Shown piece after piece: positions 8,138 through 15,938 of a stretch of 64,000 bases of DNA. The DNA lies in contig ONBA01000006.1 of the NCBI GenBank assembly GCA_900315975.1, forward strand, positions 1 through 64,000. Direction: 5' to 3'. The notes below the pieces were generated by a model, which was not told where the DNA came from, did no database searches, and was given only the letters and a program-made list of their open reading frames with translations. The DNA is from an uncultured Ruminococcus sp. (GTDB lineage Bacteria; Bacillota_A; Clostridia; Oscillospirales; Ruminococcaceae). Position 1 is the first letter of the stretch, and each line of letters begins with the position of its first letter. Position numbers and translations under genes: made by a program.

Positions 8138-10456
8138 ATGGCAACTGAAACATTACTGAAATATAATCACCCCGCTGAGGACTTCAACAGCGCTCTTCCG
8201 GTCGGAAACGGCAGAATAGGCGGTATGATTTACGGCGAGGCTGAAAATGAACTCATAAAGCTGAACGAAGACTCTGTATGGTCAGGCGGACTCCGTCATC
8301 GTGTCAATCCTGACGCGCAGGAAGGACTTGTTGAGGTGCGCCGGCTTCTTTCTGAAGGCGACATATCCGGTGCGGAAAAGACGGCGTTTCAGAAAATGCA
8401 GGGTGTAACTCCGAATATGCGCCATTATATGCCGCTCGGTAACTTGCATATCCATACCTATATCGGAGGCAAGGCTAAGGAGTATGCCCGTACACTCGAT
8501 ATATCGACAGCGGTATCAAGTGTAAGTTTCAATGTCAATGGAGTAGGCTACACACGCAGTGTTTTCTGTTCTGCACCTGATGACGTTATGGTCATAGATA
8601 TACATTCAGATACTCCCGGAAGTATCACTCTCGACTGCTGTATCGACGGCAGAGACGATTATTATGATGATAACCGTCCGTGCGGCGAAAATATGATACT
8701 TTTCACAGGCGGCACAGGCAGCCGTGACGGCATTTTCTTTGCTGCCTGTCTCGGTGCAAAGACCGAGGGAGGGTCTATCAGAACTATCGGCGGCAAGATT
8801 TGTGTTGAGAATGCCGATTCTGTAATGATAGTCCTCTCTGCGAGAACGAGTTTTTACAGTGAGAACTATATCGAGTCCGCAGAGGTTGACGCTGAAATGG
8901 CATTGCAGTGCAGTTATGATGAACTCTACTTCCGCCATGTAAGTGACTATCAGGAACTCTTCAACAGAGTCGAACTCAACCTCAACGACAACAGCGGTGA
9001 AAACCTCGAAAAGCTGCCGACTGACACGCGCCTTTCACGTCTCAGGGGCGATGAACTCGATACTAAGGACTGTGAACGTCTTATACACGATAACAAACTC
9101 ATCGAGCTTTACTTCAATTACGGCAGATACCTAATGATATCTGCAAGCCGTCCGGGTACTCAGCCTATGAACCTTCAGGGTATATGGGACCAGGATATGT
9201 GGCCGGCATGGGGAAGCCGCTATGCACTCAATATAAATACCGAGATGAACTATTGGTGTGCGGAGAACTGCAACCTCTCCGAGTGCCACCTGCCGCTTTT
9301 TGACCTGCTTGAAAGGGTATGCGAGAACGGTAAGATAACAGCGAAGGAAATGTACGGCATCGACCACGGCTTCGTGTGCCACCACCATACCGATATATGG
9401 GGCGATACCGCTCCGCAGGATACGTGGATACCTTCTACGATATGGCCTACAGGAGGAGCGTGGCTCGCTCTGCATATCTTCGAGCACTACGAATACACCC
9501 TCGATAAGGAATTCCTTGCCGATAAGTACCATATCATGAAGGAAGCCGCTGAGTTCATGGCAGACTTCCTCATTGAGGACAGTGAGGGCAGACTTATTAC
9601 AAGTCCGTCGGTATCGCCGGAGAATACCTACGTTACCGAAAAGGGCGCAAGAGGCTGTCTTTGTGCAGGACCTTCAATGGATTCGCAGATAATAACAGTT
9701 CTGTTCAACGATGTCATAAAGGCTTCGGAGATACTCGATAAAGACCATAAATTCGCTGAAAAACTTGCAAAAATGCTTGAAAAGCTGCCAAGTCCGGAGG
9801 TGGGCAAGTACGGACAGATAAAAGAGTGGGCAGTCGATTACGACGAGGTGGATATCGGACACCGCCACGTTTCCCAGCTCTTTGCACTTCATCCGGCTGA
9901 CCTGATTACTCCCGAGAAAACACCAAAACTCGCAGATGCGGCAAGAGCTACTCTCGTCCGCAGACTTATCCACGGCGGCGGTCATACAGGCTGGAGCTGT
10001 GCATGGATAACGAATATGTGGGCACGTCTTCACGACGGCAGAATGGTTTACGAGAACCTCAAAAAGCTCCTCGCACATTCTACTAATCCCAACCTCTTTG
10101 ACACTCACCCACCGTTCCAGATAGACGGAAATTTCGGCGGCACTGCGGCGGTTGCGGAAGCTCTTTTACAGAGCGTTTCCGGCGAGATAATACTCCTTCC
10201 TGCACTTCCGGATGAGTGGAAAGACGGCAGAGTCAGGGGGCTTCGCGCAAAGGGCGGATTCGGAGTTGATATCGAATGGCACGACTGCAAACTCACATCA
10301 GCTGTGATAACTTCTGACCTCGGCGGAGAATGCCGACTGCGCACTAACTGTGTTGCAAGTCTCATCTGCGACGGCGAAACTGTCGGCTCACGCATCGAGG
10401 ACGGAGTTATAATATTTGATACTACCGCAGGAAAAAGCTATACCGTCAAGCCCTGA
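8138..10456 (+). CDS. glycoside hydrolase family 95 (alpha-L-fucosidase / alpha-L-galactosidase type)
   Basis: 772 aa. The N-terminal sandwich domain opens with [18 protein letters not shown] and [11 protein letters not shown], a GH95 hallmark. The (alpha/alpha)6 barrel carries the expected catalytic set: Asn365 and Asn367 (NINTEMNYW), Glu495 ([10 protein letters not shown]) and Asp663 ([10 protein letters not shown]). Those residues activate water to remove terminal alpha-1,2-fucose or alpha-L-galactose by inversion. There is no signal peptide, so it should act in the cytoplasm on imported oligosaccharides such as xyloglucan pieces. First gene of an operon with a GH26 lipoprotein 24 bp downstream. 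Fucose versus galactose specificity cannot be decided from sequence. Confidence 0.92.
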   Translation: MATETLLKYNHPAEDFNSALPVGNGRIGGMIYGEAENELIKLNEDSVWSGGLRHRVNPDAQEGLVEVRRLLSEGDISGAEKTAFQKMQGVTPNMRHYMPLGNLHIHTYIGGKAKEYARTLDISTAVSSVSFNVNGVGYTRSVFCSAPDDVMVIDIHSDTPGSITLDCCIDGRDDYYDDNRPCGENMILFTGGTGSRDGIFFAACLGAKTEGGSIRTIGGKICVENADSVMIVLSARTSFYSENYIESAEVDAEMALQCSYDELYFRHVSDYQELFNRVELNLNDNSGENLEKLPTDTRLSRLRGDELDTKDCERLIHDNKLIELYFNYGRYLMISASRPGTQPMNLQGIWDQDMWPAWGSRYALNINTEMNYWCAENCNLSECHLPLFDLLERVCENGKITAKEMYGIDHGFVCHHHTDIWGDTAPQDTWIPSTIWPTGGAWLALHIFEHYEYTLDKEFLADKYHIMKEAAEFMADFLIEDSEGRLITSPSVSPENTYVTEKGARGCLCAGPSMDSQIITVLFNDVIKASEILDKDHKFAEKLAKMLEKLPSPEVGKYGQIKEWAVDYDEVDIGHRHVSQLFALHPADLITPEKTPKLADAARATLVRRLIHGGGHTGWSCAWITNMWARLHDGRMVYENLKKLLAHSTNPNLFDTHPPFQIDGNFGGTAAVAEALLQSVSGEIILLPALPDEWKDGRVRGLRAKGGFGVDIEWHDCKLTSAVITSDLGGECRLRTNCVASLICDGETVGSRIEDGVIIFDTTAGKSYTVKP

Positions 10457-10480
10457 CACCATAAAAGGAGCAGTAATATT

Positions 10481-12301
10481 ATGGATTTTCGCAGAATCAT
10501 TGCGCTGACTGCGGCTATGACAGTTGCGGCGGCGTGCATGGGTTCATGTAAGAAGAAAGAGAAAGCTGTTGAAATAAGCACCGCTGAACCGACTTCGGAG
10601 TCAACAGTGCCGCCCGAGGAAGTTGACACCTATCCCGATTACCCTATCTCTTACCCCGAGATAGAAAAGCAGGATACCGGCGATATCTACGAGGCGGAGG
10701 ACGCTAAACTCAGCAGTGACCTGAAGATAGTCAGCCTTCCTAAAGAGGAAGAGACTACTTCTTCAGATAAGAAAAAAGATAAGGCTGATGAACAGCCGAC
10801 TACAAAGTTCGACCCTACAGTAAGGCAGGAAACTGTTCATAAGAAGTACAGCGGAAGCGGATACGTTACAGGTTTCAAGTCGGACGGAAGCTCTACTGCC
10901 GCATTCACGGTCAATGCACCGAGTAATCAGCATTACGACCTCTCATTCAGTATTGCCTCCGACAGAAAGGTGAACTGCCGCATAACTCTCAACGGCACCG
11001 AGATAAGCACGTTCAAAACCATGAACGACGGCGAATTTACACTCATTACGCTGTATGGAGTATTCCTTGTAAAGGGCAAATCGGAGATAGTGATACGTCC
11101 TGAAAACGGCGACATCTGTCTTGATTACCTGAAGGTATCGAATAATACGTCACTGAGCGATATCGCGTATGACGCAAATAACAAGCTTGCAAACAAGGAA
11201 GCTGGCAAGCAGGCTAAGGAACTTATGGACTTCCTTACCGATAACTACGGAAAGTACACTCTGACCGGACAATATGCTTCGAGTCCTGATAACAAGGAAC
11301 TCGACCTTATATATAAAACTACCGGAAAATACCCTGTCATCCGCTTTTCGGCTATGCATACCACCGGAAACACCTTCGACAGCTCATTCAAGGACGTTGA
11401 TGCGTGTGCAGACTGGTACAGAAATGGCGGAGTTGTGGGGCTTATGTGGTACTGGGAAGCTCCGTCGAAAAAGCCGTCTGTATATGCGAAAGAGACCGAT
11501 TTCAAGCTCAAAGACGCTATGACCGATATCGACATCGCTGAAATGACTCAGGAGGAGATACGTGGACTCTATGGTGAGGGCAAGATATCAGAGCAGTGCT
11601 ACGGACTTGTCCGCGACCTCGACAATATGGCGGGACAGCTCACTTCACTCAAAAATAAGGGAGTGCCTGTTCTGTGGAGACCTCTCCATGAAGGAAGCGG
11701 AGACTGGTTCTGGTGGGGCGCAAGCGGAGTTGACGCTTACAAGTGGCTGTGGGACCTTATGTACCGCCGTTACACCAACTACTTTGAACTCGATAACCTT
11801 ATATGGATATGGAACGGTCAGAGTGAGGATTCTCTTGTTGACAAGAAGACGTTCGATATTGCGTCACTTGACATCTACCTCGACAATAAGACCGACTACG
11901 GAAGCAGATATGAACAGTTCCTTGCATTGCAGAATATAGTTGGCAAGGAGAAACTCATTGCACTCAGCGAGTGCAGTTCTGTTCCTGATATAGACTCATC
12001 GTTCCGCGATAATGCGGTCTGGTCGTTCTTCGGACTTTGGTACGGCAAGTATCTCGAGAAAGAGAATGGCGAATTTTCGGGTGAATATACCGATAAGGAA
12101 ACTCTTGTACGTGCTTATAATTCGGACGGCGCTCTCTCACTCGATGAATACCAGACCCTCAGAAGCGGTAAGAAACTCGTCTCGGATTATGGCACAGATA
12201 CTACGATGTCAACTACTTCCACGACTTCAACTTCTTCCGAAACATCAGCAGATTCAACTGCTGATACAACTACTGAAACTACAGCTGTTTCTTCTGAATG
12301 A
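10481..12301 (+). CDS. lipoprotein with CBM35-like module and GH26 (beta-mannanase type) domain
   Basis: 606 aa. A signal peptide ends in a lipobox-like MGSC with Cys23, predicting a lipid anchor on the outer face of the membrane. Residues about 68-225 resemble a CBM35 (YEAEDAKL; then YSGSGYVTGF, AAFTVNAPSNQHYDLSFSIA, LDYLKV), but the first strand is separated from the rest by a charged Lys/Glu/Ser/Thr-rich insert of about 45 residues. The GH26 barrel follows with acid/base Glu404 (WRPLHEGSGDWFWWG) and nucleophile Glu497 (ALSECSSVPD). A Thr/Ser-rich tail of about 40 residues ends it. GH26 enzymes mostly cut beta-mannan. AAAGGAG precedes the start; in operon with GH95. Confidence 0.9.
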   Translation: MDFRRIIALTAAMTVAAACMGSCKKKEKAVEISTAEPTSESTVPPEEVDTYPDYPISYPEIEKQDTGDIYEAEDAKLSSDLKIVSLPKEEETTSSDKKKDKADEQPTTKFDPTVRQETVHKKYSGSGYVTGFKSDGSSTAAFTVNAPSNQHYDLSFSIASDRKVNCRITLNGTEISTFKTMNDGEFTLITLYGVFLVKGKSEIVIRPENGDICLDYLKVSNNTSLSDIAYDANNKLANKEAGKQAKELMDFLTDNYGKYTLTGQYASSPDNKELDLIYKTTGKYPVIRFSAMHTTGNTFDSSFKDVDACADWYRNGGVVGLMWYWEAPSKKPSVYAKETDFKLKDAMTDIDIAEMTQEEIRGLYGEGKISEQCYGLVRDLDNMAGQLTSLKNKGVPVLWRPLHEGSGDWFWWGASGVDAYKWLWDLMYRRYTNYFELDNLIWIWNGQSEDSLVDKKTFDIASLDIYLDNKTDYGSRYEQFLALQNIVGKEKLIALSECSSVPDIDSSFRDNAVWSFFGLWYGKYLEKENGEFSGEYTDKETLVRAYNSDGALSLDEYQTLRSGKKLVSDYGTDTTMSTTSTTSTSSETSADSTADTTTETTAVSSE

Positions 12302-12318
12302 TACAAAAGGAGGCTGCA

Positions 12319-13635
12319 ATGGATACAGACTTCAGACCGCGAATTATATTTAATGCCGACCAGAAGGCCCTGCGCGAGAAAATGCTCCGCAGTGTCAGCG
12401 ACTCCGCAATAAAAGCGGTAAGCTTTAAAATGGACGGGGTACTTGTGCAGATGCCGTTTTCAGAGCGCGGAGATATGTTCATGCTCATGGAAAAAGATTT
12501 CCGCGACCTGACTACTGTGAAAGGAACGTTTACCGAAATGCGCCTTGCTGCTGAAGATGCGGCAGCTTCTAAATATGCCGCAGAGGGCGGTGCATCGCTT
12601 GAAAAGATATACGATATCCTTGCAAAAATGGCGAACCTGAGTCCTGCGAGCCGCGATAAGCTTATAAAAAGAGAATGCGAACTTGCTGTGTATTTCGCAA
12701 TGCCGCGGCAATTCGGAAAAGACCTCTTCCGCAAGGCTAAGACCACTAAGAAAAAAACCATTATCGTTGCGGATACAGTGTATCCGCGCAGTGTTACTGT
12801 GAATATACTCAGCCGATGTGGACTTGAAACCTATGATGCACTGATAGTACCGTCGGAGTCGAAAATTGATATCAGTGCACCTAAGCCGGTGTATGAAGCG
12901 ATTATCAGGAAGGCAAATACTGCTCCGGCGAAGCTTTTGCATATCGGCTCAGACGTTGAAGCAGATGTCGAAACCCCGATACTCGGCGGCTCAAAGGCTC
13001 TTCTCATGTCGGGAGCTATTCCGCTTATGGTAAAATCTGGAAGGCTCCGCGGATTTGTTCAGGCAAGACACGTTTATGACTACGACAAACCCGATTTCCT
13101 TGCTCTGCACTGCATATTCGGCATTTATGCGGCATATTTTTTTGATACACCGCTGAATAAAACACCGCAGACCGATTTCTGCGGTGACGAGTATATGCTC
13201 GGCGCAATAGTAGGCGGAGCGCTGCGCGCGTCAGGCTGTGAGCCGCAGAATGACCTCGAAAAAGCCCTCATGCAGGCTCTCGAAAGCAATGAACGCGCTT
13301 TAGCCGGCATGGAGGATATGGAGAAGCTTTTCCATGCACACTTCGACGGCCATCTCGACAAATTCGGCTATAACGGCTGCGGACTCCCGATACAATTCCT
13401 TGCACTGCACGCTGCTGCGGGTGACAGGGCTGCGCTGCAAAAGTACGTTGACCCTGCGGCTGCTGCTGAGTGGGCTAAACGCAACTCTGACCCCGATATT
13501 GCTCCGGTATACGGCAGAAAAATCAAACCTAATGCCGCGTCAAAACTCGCGGATAAGCTCTTCCCGCCGGGGACGAAAGTACGCAACATTGCCGACGGTC
13601 TTCTCGTAAAAATGAAGGGAAAGGGCAAAATATGA
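12319..13635 (+). CDS. HAD-superfamily-like protein with altered nucleophile motif
   Basis: 438 aa. The start at 12319 has AAGGAGG 5 nt upstream. HAD motifs can be followed in order: motif I region AVSFKMDGVLV (residues 33-43), motif II IIVADTVYPRSV, motif III Lys in SESKIDISAPKP, motif IV LLHIGSDVEADVE. In motif I the nucleophilic Asp expected in D-x-D-G-T is Lys37, and Thr is Val41; only the second Asp (Asp39) remains. Phosphotransfer chemistry is therefore doubtful. The C-terminal half (about residues 230-438) is Ala-rich, helical and not recognised. It follows the GH26 gene by 17 bp in the same operon. Function unknown. Confidence 0.6.
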   Translation: MDTDFRPRIIFNADQKALREKMLRSVSDSAIKAVSFKMDGVLVQMPFSERGDMFMLMEKDFRDLTTVKGTFTEMRLAAEDAAASKYAAEGGASLEKIYDILAKMANLSPASRDKLIKRECELAVYFAMPRQFGKDLFRKAKTTKKKTIIVADTVYPRSVTVNILSRCGLETYDALIVPSESKIDISAPKPVYEAIIRKANTAPAKLLHIGSDVEADVETPILGGSKALLMSGAIPLMVKSGRLRGFVQARHVYDYDKPDFLALHCIFGIYAAYFFDTPLNKTPQTDFCGDEYMLGAIVGGALRASGCEPQNDLEKALMQALESNERALAGMEDMEKLFHAHFDGHLDKFGYNGCGLPIQFLALHAAAGDRAALQKYVDPAAAAEWAKRNSDPDIAPVYGRKIKPNAASKLADKLFPPGTKVRNIADGLLVKMKGKGKI

Positions 13636-13737
13636 CACATTTATGCGTTTGAGCGACATTCGCCGACATTTTTTATCCGGTGCGGCATTTTTCTTCATTT
13701 CCCGATAAAACCTCTCTGTTTCCGACGGTATATTCCG

Positions 13738-13767
13738 TTGCAGATAACGCTCCTTCTGTGATAAGAT
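13738..13767 (+). promoter_or_regulatory. possible promoter of spo0A
   Basis: TTGCAG (13738-13743), 18-bp spacer, TAAGAT (13762-13767). The match is weak. About 80 bp upstream lie two CGACATT copies spaced 10 bp apart (13654-13660 and 13664-13670), partial matches to the Spo0A box complement TTCGACA. Confidence 0.4.
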
Positions 13768-13806
13768 AGATTCATAGGAAAAATCATCAAACAGGAGGAA
13801 AAAATA

Positions 13807-14562
13807 ATGAACAGCAAAATAAAGGTACTTATCGGAGACGATTCAGCAGGAACAGGTATCAATACCGCTAATAAGCTCAGGGAAAGAGGAATGTACGCGT
13901 ATACACGCAAAAAGGACTGCAACGTAATCGTTGATTCTATCAGGAACGACCCGCCCGATGCGGCAGTTCTTGATGTAACCGCTGAAAACGGCGACGCGGT
14001 AACGATAATGAAAAAGGTGAAAGAACTCGGAGTAAAAACTCCTGCATTCATCGTTGTGTCAGACTTTGATAACGAGTTCATCGAGCGGCAGGTAATGGAA
14101 AACGGAGCGGCTAAGTTTCTGCTCAAACCATGCGATGCCGACGACCTCATCGCCGCAATAAGTTCAGCTCTCGGCGACAAGGCAAACAGTCTCAGCGACG
14201 ACATGGAGATAGTCGTTACTGACATGATACATCAGCTCGGTGTACCGGCTCATATCAAGGGTTATCACTACCTCCGCACTGCGATACTCTACTCAATAGA
14301 GGATAAAACTCTTCTCGACAGTGTAACAAAGCTTCTGTATCCGACAGTCGCTTCAATATATGACACTACTTCTTCCCGTGTTGAACGTGCTATACGTCAC
14401 GCGATAGAGATAGCATGGGACAGAGGCAACGTCGATACTCTCAATTCATTCTTCGGCTATACAGTCGATACAAGCAAAGGTAAGCCTACAAATTCGGAAT
14501 TCATCGCACTTATCACGGATAAGCTCCGTTTAAGGTACAAATCAGCTCTCAGAAGAGCATGA
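13807..14562 (+). CDS. spo0A: stage 0 sporulation response regulator Spo0A
   Basis: 251 aa. Receiver domain (about 1-125): acidic pocket Asp11-Asp12, phosphoacceptor Asp56 (AAVLDVT), Ser85 and Lys107 (FLLKPCD). Spo0A-type DNA-binding domain (about 135-251): [18 protein letters not shown], recognition region [18 protein letters not shown], then [18 protein letters not shown], all strongly conserved in the family. It is the master regulator of sporulation entry and stationary-phase genes in Bacillota, activated by phosphorylation. AGGAGG is 7 nt before the ATG. Not next to spoIVB, its usual neighbour. A degenerate paralogue is at 34938-35654. Confidence 0.97.
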   Translation: MNSKIKVLIGDDSAGTGINTANKLRERGMYAYTRKKDCNVIVDSIRNDPPDAAVLDVTAENGDAVTIMKKVKELGVKTPAFIVVSDFDNEFIERQVMENGAAKFLLKPCDADDLIAAISSALGDKANSLSDDMEIVVTDMIHQLGVPAHIKGYHYLRTAILYSIEDKTLLDSVTKLLYPTVASIYDTTSSRVERAIRHAIEIAWDRGNVDTLNSFFGYTVDTSKGKPTNSEFIALITDKLRLRYKSALRRA

Positions 14563-14609
14563 AACGTAGGATATGCGCTGATACCGGATAATATAAAGGA
14601 GGAATCATC

Positions 14610-15119
14610 ATGTCATTCAAAAAGGTTAATATCAGCGATATCACAACCGACCCATTTACAAAGATAGGTAAGGAGTGGATGCTCATTACAGGCGGAAATA
14701 TGGACGATTACAATACCATGACCGCTTCATGGGGTCAACTCGGAGTTCTTTGGAACAAAAACGTTATCACCTGCTATATCCGTCCTAACAGATACACTTA
14801 TGAGTATATTGAAAAGGACGATACATTCACCGTTTCATTCTACGGTGAGGAGTACAGAAAGGCACTCTCTTTCTGTGGTGCACATTCCGGCAGAGACTGC
14901 GACAAGGCTAAGGAAACAGGTCTCACTCCTGCTGAATTTGAGGGGAATGTAGCGTTTGCGGAAGCAGATATGGTGTTTGTCTGCCGCAAGCTTTACAGCT
15001 ACGACCTCGCAAAGGAAGGCTTCCTTACTGACGACGGCTTACCGGAACAGTTTTTCGCTAAAGACCCATACCACCGCGCATATATCAGCGAGATAACCGC
15101 TGTTTACGTTAAAGAATAA
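14610..15119 (+). CDS. flavin reductase-like FMN-binding protein
   Basis: 169 aa, a split-barrel flavoprotein of the Flavin_Reduct-like family. Evidence is the N-terminal block WMLITGGNMDDYNTMTASWGQLGVLW, split here only by reading, and the following strand VITCYIRPNRYTYEYIEKDD with FTVSFYGEEYRKAL. Related proteins bind FMN and reduce it or use it for an unknown reaction. It lies 47 bp after spo0A with AAGGAGGA upstream of the ATG and no terminator between, so it could be co-transcribed. Substrate unknown. Confidence 0.85.
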   Translation: MSFKKVNISDITTDPFTKIGKEWMLITGGNMDDYNTMTASWGQLGVLWNKNVITCYIRPNRYTYEYIEKDDTFTVSFYGEEYRKALSFCGAHSGRDCDKAKETGLTPAEFEGNVAFAEADMVFVCRKLYSYDLAKEGFLTDDGLPEQFFAKDPYHRAYISEITAVYVKE

Positions 15120-15172
15120 TAGTTAAAAAAATCCCCTTACGCGTAATACGGATACCCATATAGAAGTATTAA

Positions 15173-15211
15173 GCCATAGTATTTCTGATATACAGTCAGA
15201 GGTACTATGGC
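15173..15211 (+). terminator. hairpin inside the left end of the cassette
   Basis: GCCATAGTA (15173-15181) pairs with TACTATGGC (15203-15211), with an inner TCTGA/TCAGA stem (15184-15188 with 15196-15200). The following GCTTTTATT makes it usable as a terminator for the flavin reductase-like gene. The downstream -35 box begins at 15219. Confidence 0.55.
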
Positions 15212-15218
15212 GCTTTTA

Positions 15219-15247
15219 TTGACATTGCATTTATGCTGTGCTATAAT
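15219..15247 (+). promoter_or_regulatory. promoter of the DinB-like gene
   Basis: Perfect TTGACA (15219-15224), 17-bp spacer, TATAAT (15242-15247). It overlaps an in-frame ATG at 15207, which is therefore not the start codon. Confidence 0.9.
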
Positions 15248-15287
15248 GTTCACAGACAGAAAACGGAATTTTAAGGAGGTTTTTATA

Positions 15288-15812
15288 GTGAACGAATTAT
15301 GTATGATAATAAAAGATATGGTAAAACCGAATTTTCTTAATATCAGAACGTCTATCCAGACCTATGACAGAGATGCGATATGCTGCGGTGCTCCGTGCTG
15401 GAGATGGGCATATCATGCACTTCATTCAGCTGATAAATGGTTTATAAATCCTTGTGTATATGATGAACCGCCTTTTCATGAAGAAGGACTTGATAATCCC
15501 GACAAGCCTGCTTCTGTTGTCTTGTCTGATGAGCAGCTTCTTGATTATCTTGACAGTGTAGAGAAAAAAACATACGCATATCTTGATTCTCTCACAGATG
15601 AAATGCTATATGAATGTCCCGAAAACTGTGAACATACGAGAATGGAACTGGTACTAAGACAATTCCGCCATATTTCGTTTCATACGGGAATGCTTAACGG
15701 ACAGACTGCTGTAGCAACAGGAAAATTTCCGATGTGGGTCTCTCAGTCTGATAAATATGTTGATGACGGTATTCTTTTCGGCAGATACCGAAAAGGACAA
15801 GTTACAAAATAA
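15288..15812 (+). CDS. DinB-like metal-binding four-helix protein
   Basis: 174 aa from a GTG start with AAGGAGG (15273-15279) 8 nt upstream. The protein has the DinB/YfiT pattern of one early His in a helix (WAYHALHSADKWF, His43/His46) and a later H-x3-H (FRHISFHTGML, His128 and His132), which in the family bind one metal ion. Many family members are thiol transferases or have no known activity. It has its own promoter and lies alone between two long inverted repeats. Its codons are more AT-rich than those of the flanking genes, which suggests acquisition with the repeats. Confidence 0.7.
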   Translation: MNELCMIIKDMVKPNFLNIRTSIQTYDRDAICCGAPCWRWAYHALHSADKWFINPCVYDEPPFHEEGLDNPDKPASVVLSDEQLLDYLDSVEKKTYAYLDSLTDEMLYECPENCEHTRMELVLRQFRHISFHTGMLNGQTAVATGKFPMWVSQSDKYVDDGILFGRYRKGQVTK

Positions 15813-15859
15813 GATATGATAATGTAAACTCTGATTATAGCAGCCGTATAAAATGCAAT

Positions 15860-15888
15860 GCCCCGAAGCAGTTGAAGTGCTTCGGGGC
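15860..15888. terminator. GC-rich hairpin after the DinB-like gene
   Basis: GCCCCGAAGCA (15860-15870) pairs with TGCTTCGGGGC (15878-15888) over a 7-nt loop, 11 bp. No T-tract follows on the plus strand, so termination is uncertain. Confidence 0.55.
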
Positions 15889-15938
15889 AAAACTTCTATA
15901 TGGGTATCCGTCATATTGTGTAAGGGGATTTTTATTTA

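Larger units (their letters stand above)
15127..15933 (+). mobile_element. 807-bp cassette bounded by 41-42 bp terminal inverted repeats, carrying a DinB-like gene
   Basis: The left end (15127-15167) reads AAAAATCCCCTTAC, 8 variable bases, then CGGATACCCATATAGAAGT. The reverse complement of the right end (15892-15933) reads AAAAATCCCCTTAC, 9 variable bases, then the same 19 bases. So 14 + 19 outer and inner bases match exactly. Between them lie one hairpin, one perfect promoter, one gene and one GC-rich hairpin. No transposase is inside. The gene reads more AT-rich than its neighbours. The structure looks like a non-autonomous (MITE-like) element with a passenger gene. No clear target-site duplication was found, so mobility is inferred. 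Confidence 0.65.

Noticed and set aside
15207..15287. N-terminal extension of the DinB-like protein
   Set aside because: It would place the coding region over a perfect promoter; the GTG at 15288 has an ideal Shine-Dalgarno.
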